A stretch of DNA of 64,000 bases from Arenibacter echinorum (GTDB taxonomy: Bacteria; Bacteroidota; Bacteroidia; Flavobacteriales; Flavobacteriaceae). Below the pieces are notes generated by a model that was not told the DNA's origin, ran no database searches, and saw only the letters and a program-made list of their open reading frames with translations. The stretch lies in assembly GCF_003259375.1 (NCBI RefSeq), contig NZ_QLLN01000002.1, positions 124,001 through 188,000 of the forward strand, written 5' to 3'. Below are positions 1 to 7,645 of the stretch, piece by piece. The stretch's first letter is position 1; each line of letters opens with the position of its first letter. Both the position numbers and the translations under genes were made by a program.

Positions 1-352
1 CGTTGGTATACAACATGGTACCTTTTAAGACATCCCCGTTCATACTTCCTTCAAACTCCATGTAGGTATTGCCGTCTTCCCATTGGGGGGGAATGGCAAA
101 ACTAAATTTTCCATCTTCCATTTTTACCTCGGAAATTGGTCTGGCACTACCCATGGCATAAACAAACCTGCCTACCAAAGTCCGGGAACCGGAGTGACGG
201 ATTTCCAGCCAAGAAGGAAGTTCTTCCCCCTCTTGGGAAATAACCATATCCCAACGCCCCTCTAATGGGTTTATTTGTTGGGCAAAGGACAAAGTAGTAA
301 AAGCCAGTATAAAGCTAAATGCTACTACACACATCTTAAATTTATTATTCAT
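1..352 (-). CDS. Secreted protein, 5' part only (N-terminal domain of a DUF1080-like protein)
   Basis: A reading frame starts with ATG at 352 and stays open to the window edge, giving about 117 residues; the C-terminal part is outside the window. Residues 1-26 are a clear Sec signal peptide ending in LSFAQQ. The mature part begins INPLEGRWDM and contains PSWLEIRHSG, SARPISEV and FAIPPQWEDG. From memory these resemble the beta-rich N-terminal domain of Bacteroidota proteins that carry a downstream DUF1080 (3-keto-disaccharide hydrolase / concanavalin-like) domain. That assignment depends on the unseen half. It is probably periplasmic or exported. The gene is divergent from recX. Confidence 0.7.
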   Translation of the reverse strand, partial: MNNKFKMCVVAFSFILAFTTLSFAQQINPLEGRWDMVISQEGEELPSWLEIRHSGSRTLVGRFVYAMGSARPISEVKMEDGKFSFAIPPQWEDGNTYMEFEGSMNGDVLKGTMLYTN

Positions 353-569
353 TTCAAAGATTGTTTTTTTATGAGCCGTAAATATAATTACAATATGCCT
401 ACTGCACCAATTAACGACCCCAAAATAACCTATCCAATAACCAAGGAAATTTAGGACCTTGAATAAATTAACGGGCTAGATTTATCAATTCCACAAACCA
501 ACGTATATTTACATAAATACTCCAGAAAATTTACAGGAGGAATTAACCATCCAGACCCTTGTTTACCTA

Positions 570-1052
570 ATGATAACTCCCAAAAATTCCTATTCAGTAG
601 ACGAAGCTACCAAAAAATTGGAAGGGTATTGCGCCTATCAGGAACGTTGCCATAAAGAGGTGATTTCCAAACTAAGGGAAATGAATATGATTCCACAGGC
701 CGTAGACCTTATAGTGGGACACTTGATTCAAGAGAATTTTCTAAATGAGGAACGCTTTGCACGTAGTTTCGCCAGAGGGAAATTCAAAATTAAAAAATGG
801 GGAAAAAATAGAATTGTAAACGAATTGAAGCACAGGGAAATATCCAAATACAACATAACCCTGGCACTGGAGGAAATAGAGTCCAAAGAATATTTAAAAA
901 CCTTTAATGCCCTGGCCAAAAAACGCTTGGCAGAAATAAGGGAAAAGGACTTACAAAAAAGGCGAAAAAAACTTGCCGATTATCTTCTGTACCGTGGGTG
1001 GGAAAGTGGAATGGTCTATGAAAAAGTATATGAACTGGTTCCTAATAAATAA
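570..1052 (+). CDS. recX: Regulatory protein RecX
   Basis: 160 residues, the normal size for RecX, a small all-helical cytosolic protein that modulates RecA filaments. The three-helix RecX repeats are visible: SVDEATKKLEGYCAYQERC near the start, then VISKLREM, LIQENFLNEERFARSFARGK and the C-terminal KKLADYLLYRGWESGMVYE. The ATG at 570 is the first ATG in frame. A good ribosome-binding sequence (ggagg, 536-540) sits 29 nt upstream, too far to serve this ATG, and the frame stays open through it. A near-cognate ATC at 549 would be well spaced, so the true start is slightly uncertain. recA is not in the window. A convergent gene follows after a small hairpin. Confidence 0.93.
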   Translation: MITPKNSYSVDEATKKLEGYCAYQERCHKEVISKLREMNMIPQAVDLIVGHLIQENFLNEERFARSFARGKFKIKKWGKNRIVNELKHREISKYNITLALEEIESKEYLKTFNALAKKRLAEIREKDLQKRRKKLADYLLYRGWESGMVYEKVYELVPNK

Positions 1053-1068
1053 AAATTGACCTTCAGCC

Positions 1069-1086
1069 CCCTCTTTATGGAGAGGG
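1069..1086. terminator. Small hairpin between convergent recX and the outer-membrane gene
   Basis: CCCTCT (1069-1074), six loop bases, then AGAGGG (1081-1086). It lies between two convergent genes and could act on either transcript, but there is no good T-run, so it may instead be one of the CCCTCT...AGAGGG repeats dispersed in flavobacterial intergenic DNA. Confidence 0.35.
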
Positions 1087-1102
1087 CGAAAGATCATATA
1101 CT

Positions 1103-1600
1103 TTAATTTAGGTTAAAGGAAGCTCCTAAACTGAAGACAAACTGATTGTGCAGTTCTTCAGCAGGAGTCAAAGTATCGGTTTTATATTTTGCAAGTGGTG
1201 CACCTATTTCGGTAAATACACCAAAGCCATCACTAAAAAAGTAGCGGATGCCCAGATGACCACCAAAATTCTTAAGACTAAGATCCAATCCTGGATAAAT
1301 ATCCACATTGTCCCCCAACTGAAAAACACTGCCCAAATTGGCATTGAACCTTGCTTTAAGGTCTATTCTGTCTCCAAAATCGGCATTGATCCACTCTGCC
1401 ACCCCCAACGCATAGGAGGACGATAGGCCAAGTGAGAAGTTTTCCCCCAAACCATAATCATAGGCAACTACAATTCCGGTTCCATTGTCCTGAAAATTGG
1501 CCCCTATCTGAAATTTCATATCTTCTTTACCATCAAAAGCCTGTGCATTAACAAAAGACACAGTCAAAACAAATACCACTGCAAACAATAATTTTTTCAT
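1103..1600 (-). CDS. Small outer-membrane beta-barrel protein (DUF6646-like)
   Basis: 165 residues with a signal peptide ending VSFVNAQAF. The rest is alternating short beta strands rich in G, F, Y and N (FQIGANFQDNGTG, YDYGLGENFSLGLSSSY, GGHLGIRYFFSDGFGVF), and the protein ends FSLGASFNLN, a typical last strand of an outer-membrane barrel. This suggests an eight-stranded barrel. It resembles the uncharacterised flavobacterial DUF6646 family from memory. No enzymatic residues are seen. A TAnnTTTG box lies 36 nt upstream of the ATG, so it probably has its own promoter, although the preceding oxygenase gene is only 65 nt away. Confidence 0.75.
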   Translation of the reverse strand: MKKLLFAVVFVLTVSFVNAQAFDGKEDMKFQIGANFQDNGTGIVVAYDYGLGENFSLGLSSSYALGVAEWINADFGDRIDLKARFNANLGSVFQLGDNVDIYPGLDLSLKNFGGHLGIRYFFSDGFGVFTEIGAPLAKYKTDTLTPAEELHNQFVFSLGASFNLN

Positions 1601-1635
1601 AATTATCTTCTTAATATAATTTTATTTAAAGGGGA

Positions 1636-1643
1636 CAAAGATA
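1636..1643 (-). promoter_or_regulatory. Candidate -7 box (TATCTTTG) of the small barrel gene
   Basis: Minus-strand TATCTTTG matches the Bacteroidota -7 consensus TAnnTTTG and lies 36 nt before the ATG at 1600. A TTG triplet is present upstream, but at about 28 nt the spacing is long. Confidence 0.4.
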
Positions 1644-1665
1644 TTCCTTTCCTTACACATATCAC

Positions 1666-2523
1666 CTAGGACAACAGTTTATTTGTCCTTTCTATGGCCT
1701 GTTTGTTCTTCCAATCTATCCACTCCTGACCTTTTATTTTTCGCATCATATTATCGTAATAACGCATAACCAACACATTGTAAAAGGCCCTTCCCAAATT
1801 CGCCGGATTTCTTGCTATTGCCCTTAAACTCATAGAAAAACCTGGGGTAATATATTTCATATAATGCCAATAGCCTTCCGGCATATACAAGACCTCCCCA
1901 TGTTTTAAATAGGTTTTAAATCCGGTTGCATTTTTTAAGGCGGGCCACTTGTCAAAATCAGGATTGGAAAAATCTATGCTCTCATGGGTAATCAACGAAT
2001 GTGGTACTTTATACAAGTACTTATTTTCCGACTGAGGGAATAGAATGATCTCTTTCTTACCTGCGAAATGAAAATGAAAAATGTTGGCCAGATCAATGTC
2101 GTAATGCATAAAGGTATGGGAATTGGCACCTCCAAAAAAAAGCATGGGTAGGCCCTTCATTAAGTTAAGACCAAAATCAGGAAAAGAATAATCCTTCTGC
2201 AGCTCTGGTACCTCTTTAAGAATATTCCATAAAAAAATGCGATATTTTGTAGGCTCCCTTTGCAAAAGATCCAGATAATGGGACATTTTCATGGAGGCAT
2301 GGGGCTCGTTAAATCCGTCTTTATGATGTACCGGACGATCATCATATAACGGAACCGTTTTATTACCGGCCACCTGCCTCATATACTCAAAATTCCATTT
2401 GGTATAGGCCGGCCATTCCTCAATACACTTTTCTATGACCACAGGTTTCTGTGGCCTAAAATAGTTATTGAGAAACTCTTCTTTGGTAATATTCGCTACC
2501 CTTGGAATCTCTTTTAAGTTCAA
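1666..2523 (-). CDS. Cupin-like / JmjC-type Fe(II)-2-oxoglutarate oxygenase
   Basis: 285 residues. It begins with the cupin_8-type N-terminus (IPRVANITKEEFLNNYFRPQKPVVIEK without its middle would be typical: the pieces EEFLNNYF and KPVVIEKC are present). The iron-binding triad of JmjC folds is visible: H-x-D in FMHYDIDLANIF and the distal His in LYMPEGYWHYMKY, with KKEIILFP between them for 2-oxoglutarate binding. Relatives include asparaginyl/histidinyl hydroxylases and TYW5-like enzymes. The substrate cannot be told. It follows bioB in the same direction after 76 nt and has its own TAACTTTG box, so it is probably transcribed independently. Confidence 0.82.
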   Translation of the reverse strand: MNLKEIPRVANITKEEFLNNYFRPQKPVVIEKCIEEWPAYTKWNFEYMRQVAGNKTVPLYDDRPVHHKDGFNEPHASMKMSHYLDLLQREPTKYRIFLWNILKEVPELQKDYSFPDFGLNLMKGLPMLFFGGANSHTFMHYDIDLANIFHFHFAGKKEIILFPQSENKYLYKVPHSLITHESIDFSNPDFDKWPALKNATGFKTYLKHGEVLYMPEGYWHYMKYITPGFSMSLRAIARNPANLGRAFYNVLVMRYYDNMMRKIKGQEWIDWKNKQAIERTNKLLS

Positions 2524-2546
2524 TATAACTTGATTGATTAATCTAG

Positions 2547-2554
2547 CAAAGTTA
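2547..2554 (-). promoter_or_regulatory. Candidate -7 box (TAACTTTG) of the cupin-like oxygenase gene
   Basis: Minus-strand TAACTTTG, 23 nt upstream of the ATG at 2523, matches TAnnTTTG. No TTG at the usual distance is evident. Confidence 0.4.
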
Positions 2555-2599
2555 AAAAAACCAAAAATAATTTTCTTGGCAATTCATTCCAACGCAGGA

Positions 2600-3694
2600 T
2601 TACTCCGTTAGATTGGCCTTCTTTTTAGCAGCTTCGTTCCTATCAATGGTATGGCCGGGCCTGGTCCATTTTGGCTTTTCCCCCTTGGCTGCATACTGGG
2701 AATCTTCAGCTTCCACAGTTTGGGGCTGGGAAACCTTGGTAAAAGCTTTTTGTGGGTTTAATCCCAACAGCTTAAACATGGCCATATCCTCATTAACATC
2801 CGGGTTGGGTGTAGTAAGCAACTTATCCCCGGCAAATATAGAATTGGCACCTGCAAAGAAACACATGGCCTGCCCTTCCCTACTCATTTGAGTACGACCG
2901 GCAGATAAACGGACTTGGGTTTCGGGCATAATAATTCTGGTAGTGGCCACCATACGCACCATATCCCAAATTGGGATTGGAGGTAGGTCTGCCATAGGTG
3001 TACCTTCAACTGCCACCAAGGCATTGATCGGCACGGATTCCGGTTGTGGGTCCAAAGTGGAAAGGGCCACCAACATACCTGCCCTATCTTCCAAAGCTTC
3101 TCCCATACCTATAATACCACCGCTACAAACGGTAACATTACTCTTACGTACGTTGTCTATAGTATCCAAACGATCCTTAAAAGCACGTGTAGAGATTACA
3201 TCTTTATAGTAGTCCTCGGAAGTATCCAAATTATGGTTGTAAGCATAAAGTCCGGCTTCGGCCAAACGATGCGCCTGGTTCTCGGTAATCATTCCCAAGG
3301 TACAGCAAACTTCCATGTCCAGCTTGTTAATGGTACGCACCATTTCCAACACCTGATCAAACTCGGGTCCGTCCTTAACGTTCCTCCATGCAGCACCCAT
3401 ACACACCCTTGAACTTCCGGCGGTTTTAGCGCGCAAGGCCTGGGCCTTAACTTGGGAGACGCTCATAAGGTCATTGCCTTCAACATTGGTATGGTAGCGT
3501 GCAGCCTGTGGACAGTATCCACAATCCTCTGGGCACCCACCCGTTTTAATGGATAGCAAGGTAGATACCTGCACCGTATTGGGATCATGATTTTTCCTGT
3601 GTACAGTGGCCGCCTCGTAAAGGAGCTCCATAAACGGTTTGTTGTAAATATCCAGTATTTCCTGTTTGGTCCAGTTATGTCTTACTTCGCTCAT
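2600..3694 (-). CDS. bioB: Biotin synthase
   Basis: 364 residues from the ATG at 3694 (MSEVRHNWTK). An upstream in-frame ATG at 3760 would add 22 residues read from a repeat element and is rejected. This radical-SAM enzyme inserts sulfur into dethiobiotin, the last step of biotin synthesis. The CxxxCxxC motif for the 4Fe-4S cluster is GGCPEDCGYCPQ (C54, C58, C61); the auxiliary cluster region shows SSRVCMGAAWR, EVCCTLGM and CSGGIIGMGE, and the conserved arginine region RLSAGRTQM is present. The C-terminus has a lysine-rich extension usual in flavobacteria. It lies downstream of the bioF-bioA operon on the same strand, separated by 373 nt containing a nested inverted repeat. Confidence 0.97.
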   Translation of the reverse strand: MSEVRHNWTKQEILDIYNKPFMELLYEAATVHRKNHDPNTVQVSTLLSIKTGGCPEDCGYCPQAARYHTNVEGNDLMSVSQVKAQALRAKTAGSSRVCMGAAWRNVKDGPEFDQVLEMVRTINKLDMEVCCTLGMITENQAHRLAEAGLYAYNHNLDTSEDYYKDVISTRAFKDRLDTIDNVRKSNVTVCSGGIIGMGEALEDRAGMLVALSTLDPQPESVPINALVAVEGTPMADLPPIPIWDMVRMVATTRIIMPETQVRLSAGRTQMSREGQAMCFFAGANSIFAGDKLLTTPNPDVNEDMAMFKLLGLNPQKAFTKVSQPQTVEAEDSQYAAKGEKPKWTRPGHTIDRNEAAKKKANLTE

Positions 3695-3716
3695 ACTTAT
3701 TAGTTCTTGGGGCTTT

Positions 3717-3815
3717 CCCCAACTTCCTTCTCTCCCAACTCCTACAAGGAGGACCTGCAAGGTCTTGGAGACCTTGTAGGTCTACACTTTGCAGGAGAGG
3801 GCAAGGAAGTCGGGG
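3717..3815. repeat. 99-bp nested inverted repeat upstream of bioB
   Basis: The outer arms CCCCAACTTCCTT...CTCTCC (3717-3735) and GGAGAGGGCAAGGAAGTCGGGG split at about 3793-3815 are near-perfect complements. Inside are CTACAAGG/CCTTGTAG (3742-3749, 3772-3779) and CAAGGTCT/AGACCTTG (3758-3765, 3769-3776), plus CCTGCAA/TTGCAGG. Only one copy is in the window, but the layout is that of a MITE-like or REP-like intergenic element. The rest of the 3695-4067 gap is AT-rich and shows no further gene; the bioB promoter should lie in it. Confidence 0.65.
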
Positions 3816-4067
3816 TCGGGCTTATTCGCTATATCTTTTTCAGTTTACCTTCGCTTAGCTCGGCAAGCAAAAAAAGGATGTCGCTTCAATCCCTAAGCCA
3901 ACATATATTTAGGGGTCAAAAATAACTTATAATCTGCAGAAATTGTAATAATCGATTCCCTAATTCATCAATTATTGCAATTATCAACTGCTTAAATAAA
4001 CTTTCTTTCACTAAAAAATGCCAAAAAAAGTGAGGTGACAAAATTTTAAATGCAAGCCCTTAAAGAG

Positions 4068-5237
4068 TTAAGGCTTACCCAAAAGAATACTCACGGCATT
4101 CCCCCCAAAACCCACCGCGTTGACCATTACTTTGTTGATCTGCTTGGGAACTACATCGTAAGTTACATAAGGTACTGGGATAAACTCTTGGTGCTGCAAC
4201 ATCAACACCGCCAATTCCAAACTCAACATCCCTGAAGCTCCAAAAGAATGCCCTACTTTCCACTTATTGGTGGTCAAGGCAGGCATGTCCTTTCCAAATA
4301 TCTTTTTGATAGCCGTTACTTCGGACAAGTCGCCTTTAATGGTTCCCGGGGCATGCATTACCACTACATCCACCTCTTTGGGGTCGGTCTTCCCCAAGGC
4401 CATTGCCATAGACCTTTGAAAACATACGGCATCGGAGGAAATAGAGATATTATGCTCCAATATTTCGGTAGCATATCCCAAACCTTCAATGCGGGCAAGG
4501 GCATTATCCAAATTACCTATCTCCAAACAGGCCATAGAGGCCGCTTCTCCCAAAACCATACTGTTCTGTTTCTTGTCCAAATCCAAGGCGCGACAGGGAT
4601 AACCTTCCGGGTCGTTCGGCTCAAACCTAGAGTATATCTTCAGTGCCTTCATCTGCGCAATGGTAAAGGGTGTCAATGGCGCCTCGCTGCCCCCAACCAA
4701 AAATTTATTGGCCATACCACTTTTTAGCCATGCCACTCCGTTCAAGAGGGAATGCAAGGCCGTGGAACAGGTAATAGAGTGGGAAATTTCCGGGCCTTGG
4801 GTCTGCAGATCATGCGCCACCCATGACGAAATATTTCCCAAAGTAGTGGTAGGGGAAGATAAGGTAGAGGCTTCGCCCTTTTGGATAAATTCGCTGTGAT
4901 ACTTTTCAAAAAGGGCAGTTGCCCCTCTGGATGAACCAATGTTTACCCCAAAATTGCCATCTTGCCATCCAGCTTGCAAAATGGTCTCCCTAGCCGCATA
5001 AATAGCGTATAGCACGGATGGATCCAAATTCTTATACTTGGTATCCGAGTTGGATAAAGCTAATATCTTCTGCCGTGTATCCTCTGTGAAGGAAGCTCCC
5101 CAGGCAGTTATATTGTCATAGGTTTTCTCCCCTAAAAAATGGTCCGGACGTTTATAGTTTTCCCATACTTCCTTTAAGGATGTTCCCAAAGGGGAGATAG
5201 AGGACAATGCCGTAATATAAATAGGCTCGTGTTGCAT
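4068..5237 (-). CDS. Beta-ketoacyl synthase of the biotin operon
   Basis: 389 residues with a thiolase-fold ketosynthase layout. The Cys-His-His triad is intact: C157 in SHSITCSTALHSLLNG, H295 in MHAPGTIKGD, H330 in KVGHSFGASG, and the Gly-rich C-terminus (NAVGFGGNAVSILLG) is present. It starts 3 nt after bioA, so it is surely co-transcribed. No bioC, bioH, bioG or bioZ is seen in the window. The enzyme may therefore help make the pimeloyl chain that BioF uses, but it could equally be a FabF-like enzyme with another acyl product. It is more divergent and slightly shorter than FabF. Function in pimelate synthesis is inference from context. Confidence 0.88.
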   Translation of the reverse strand: MQHEPIYITALSSISPLGTSLKEVWENYKRPDHFLGEKTYDNITAWGASFTEDTRQKILALSNSDTKYKNLDPSVLYAIYAARETILQAGWQDGNFGVNIGSSRGATALFEKYHSEFIQKGEASTLSSPTTTLGNISSWVAHDLQTQGPEISHSITCSTALHSLLNGVAWLKSGMANKFLVGGSEAPLTPFTIAQMKALKIYSRFEPNDPEGYPCRALDLDKKQNSMVLGEAASMACLEIGNLDNALARIEGLGYATEILEHNISISSDAVCFQRSMAMALGKTDPKEVDVVVMHAPGTIKGDLSEVTAIKKIFGKDMPALTTNKWKVGHSFGASGMLSLELAVLMLQHQEFIPVPYVTYDVVPKQINKVMVNAVGFGGNAVSILLGKP

Positions 5238-5240
5238 GAA

Positions 5241-6509
5241 TTAAAATTTTTCTAAGACTTCCCTTATACTGTCGTATATCTTTTGCATTTGATCTTTAGT
5301 AGTAATATAAGGTGCCGAAATATAGATGGTATTACCCAAGGGGCGCAAAAAGACCCCGGCATCCATAAAATGCTGAAACAGTTTATCCCTTACATTGCCA
5401 TAGCGCTCCATAACAATATTAAGATCCAAGGCATAGATTATCCCGGTCTGTCTGGTGGCAGTCACTTTGGGGTGATCCTTAATTTCGGCATCAAACTCTT
5501 GGTGCCATTGTATTATTTGACCTATATTTTTTTGAATCTCTTCTGACCTAAGCAGTGCAATACCCGCCAAGGCAGCAGCACAGGCCAAGGGATTTGCGGT
5601 ATAGGTATGCCCATGAAAGAGTCCCTTTGCAATATCATCACTGTAAAAGGCATCATAAACTTCCTGGGTACAACTGGTTACTGCCATTGGCAGCATCCCG
5701 GCCGTAAGGGCCTTGGACATGCATATGATATCTGGCTTCACCTCCATATAATCGGAAGCAAAGTGCCTTCCTGTTTTTCCAAATCCCGTCATTACCTCAT
5801 CGGCTATGGCCAATACTCCATGGGATTTTATCACTTTTAGAATTTTCTCCAAATGTTCGGCCTTGTGCATTTTCATGGCTGCCGCACCCTGCACCAAGGG
5901 CTCATAGATAAATCCGGCAATAGCATCAAGATCTATGGTATTTTCCAATTCATGCAATAGACTCCCAATATTATCATCTGTAGGAACAGTAATCCTTTTT
6001 ACATCAATAAAATAATCTTCAAAAGGACCGTTATATACGGATAAGCTGGAGACGGACATCGCCCCAAAGGTATCGCCATGAAAACCATCTTCAAAAGCCA
6101 TCAAAACAGACCGCTTTTTACCCAAATTATGATGGTACTGCAAAGCCATCTTTATCCCTATCTCTGTTGCAGTGGAACCGTTATCGGAAAAAAATAATTT
6201 TTCCTGATTTTCCGGCAACAAGGAAATCAGGGCTTCGGAAAGCGCTATGGCCGGTTCATGGGTAAATCCGCTAAAGACCACCTGATCCAACTGCTGCATT
6301 TGCGCATACACTTTGGCAATAATAGCATCATTGCAATGACCATAGACACTGGTATACCAAGAGGATATGCCATCTATGTATTCCTTGCCGTGCTCATCAA
6401 ATAAAACCGCCCCTTTTGCCTTAACAATGCCAAGCATTTTAGGATGCAGTTTATGCTGCGTAAGTGGGTGCCAAAGGTGTTTTTGATCCCTTTCCGAAAG
6501 ACTTTTCAA
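5241..6509 (-). CDS. bioA: Adenosylmethionine-8-amino-7-oxononanoate aminotransferase
   Basis: 422 residues, class III PLP aminotransferase converting KAPA to DAPA with S-adenosylmethionine as amino donor. Visible are the N-terminal HLWHPLTQH signature, SSWYTSVYGHCN, the PLP phosphate-binding FFSDNGSTATEIGIKMALQ, the Asp in IADEVMTGFGKTGRHFA, and the Schiff-base Lys in ICMSKALTAGMLPMAV. The start appears to be TTG at 6509; no ATG lies in frame nearby and the family begins with a similar SERDQKHLWHPL. It is third among the biotin enzymes, 139 nt after bioD and 3 nt before the ketosynthase. Confidence 0.96.
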   Translation of the reverse strand: MKSLSERDQKHLWHPLTQHKLHPKMLGIVKAKGAVLFDEHGKEYIDGISSWYTSVYGHCNDAIIAKVYAQMQQLDQVVFSGFTHEPAIALSEALISLLPENQEKLFFSDNGSTATEIGIKMALQYHHNLGKKRSVLMAFEDGFHGDTFGAMSVSSLSVYNGPFEDYFIDVKRITVPTDDNIGSLLHELENTIDLDAIAGFIYEPLVQGAAAMKMHKAEHLEKILKVIKSHGVLAIADEVMTGFGKTGRHFASDYMEVKPDIICMSKALTAGMLPMAVTSCTQEVYDAFYSDDIAKGLFHGHTYTANPLACAAALAGIALLRSEEIQKNIGQIIQWHQEFDAEIKDHPKVTATRQTGIIYALDLNIVMERYGNVRDKLFQHFMDAGVFLRPLGNTIYISAPYITTKDQMQKIYDSIREVLEKF

Positions 6510-6648
6510 TTGAATATCCTTTTTAAATAGAGGTGCAAAGATGGGGAATAATGAGTAAAAACACTATCCCTATCCCAATTCATTTAAGGCGAATAAACAT
6601 ACCATTATCCCTTTTGGATCCAAGGAACAAATTTTTCGGCCAACGCCC

Positions 6649-7260
6649 TTACCAGGCCATAAGAGCAGGCCTCAATTGCTCTGCGTATTTCTTGACCACT
6701 TCCTTTGTTAAAGTGGATTCATGACCAATTCTGCCCAAGACAGGAACTCCAGTAATTTTAGTAATAATATCTTCGGACGCCTTATTGGGCTCCCCATTAA
6801 AAAGTATGGCAACATCGTAACCCTTCAGCAAGAGCCATTTAATGGTTAACAGGGAATGGTTAATACTGCCCAAATAATGCTTCACCACAACAACTACATG
6901 ATAGGTTGGCATAATAATATCCAATATCGTATCGGAATCGTTCAGCGGCACCAAAACGCCTCCGGCCCCTTCGATCACCATATGATTCTCCGATTTGGGC
7001 TCATTTATTTTATTGTGATCTATATAAACCCCTTCCAAAGCAGCGGCAGCATGTGGACTCAAGGGTGCCTTTAAGGAGTAACTGCTCTTATGCATTACTG
7101 TTTTAGTATTGGAGATTAGGCTGGAAATGGTTTCACTATCGGAATCGTCCCCAGTTTGAACGGGTTTCCAGTAATCTGCTTCCAAGGCCTCGACCAAGAC
7201 TGCCGAGGTAATCGTCTTTCCTACATCTGTTGATATTCCTGTTACAAAAAATTGTTTCAT
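6649..7260 (-). CDS. bioD: Dethiobiotin synthetase
   Basis: 203 residues. ATP-dependent closure of DAPA with CO2 to dethiobiotin, cytosolic. The P-loop is FFVTGISTDVGKT at the N-terminus, with WKPVQTGD and VIEGAGGVLVPL as the other family motifs. It begins one base after the stop of the DUF2007/zinc-ribbon gene, implying translational coupling. The size is near the family norm (about 205-230). Confidence 0.95.
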   Translation of the reverse strand: MKQFFVTGISTDVGKTITSAVLVEALEADYWKPVQTGDDSDSETISSLISNTKTVMHKSSYSLKAPLSPHAAAALEGVYIDHNKINEPKSENHMVIEGAGGVLVPLNDSDTILDIIMPTYHVVVVVKHYLGSINHSLLTIKWLLLKGYDVAILFNGEPNKASEDIITKITGVPVLGRIGHESTLTKEVVKKYAEQLRPALMAW

Positions 7261-7261
7261 T

Positions 7262-7645
7262 CTAGCTTGGTTCTGTTATAAACTCACAATTTAGACATTT
7301 ATACTTTCTTTTTTCAAAAAATGGAAAAAGTTTATAAAAAATCCCATTCCTGTTAAAATAAATCTCCATTCTCTCTGCTTTGCAGTTGGGACAACGCCTA
7401 AAATTGCCATGGTCATCCATGGCATAGGCCCTAATTTCATTGTAGATTTCCGTAGCACTTTCCTTATCGGAATAATACACCTGAAGCTTCACTCCACCTA
7501 TAGCATTACTGATCAGGGGGTCTGAATTGAGGGTGTTCTCATCCCTTAGAAATACCGGGATACCATCGGCCTCCAATCGTCCTTTTAAAATTTGAACGTC
7601 GGCTACATACTCAAAGGCAGCCAGGGTGTAAAATTCTGGATTCAT
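7262..7645 (-). CDS. DUF2007-like domain plus zinc ribbon, inside the biotin operon
   Basis: 127 residues, cytosolic. The N-terminal half (FYTLAAFEYVADVQILKGRL, GIPVFLRDENTL, KLQVYYSDKESATEIYNEI) has the alternating pattern of DUF2007 'putative signal-transducing' domains, which are GlnB-like ferredoxin folds. The C-terminal half has four cysteines as CPNC...CLNC (RRCPNCKAERM and YKCLNCEFI), a zinc ribbon. Its ATG overlaps the bioF stop by four bases (ATGA) and bioD starts one base after its stop, so it is locked in the operon. Biochemical role unknown. Confidence 0.8.
   Translation of the reverse strand: MNPEFYTLAAFEYVADVQILKGRLEADGIPVFLRDENTLNSDPLISNAIGGVKLQVYYSDKESATEIYNEIRAYAMDDHGNFRRCPNCKAERMEIYFNRNGIFYKLFPFFEKRKYKCLNCEFITEPS

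Noticed and set aside
3695..3760. Upstream ATG extending bioB by 22 residues
   Set aside because: The extra residues are read from an inverted-repeat element and do not match the conserved BioB N-terminus; the ATG at 3694 gives the normal start.
4248..4727. Long open frame on the plus strand opposite the ketosynthase gene
   Set aside because: It lies wholly antisense to a well-supported gene, has no family motifs and its composition follows the complement of the true frame.
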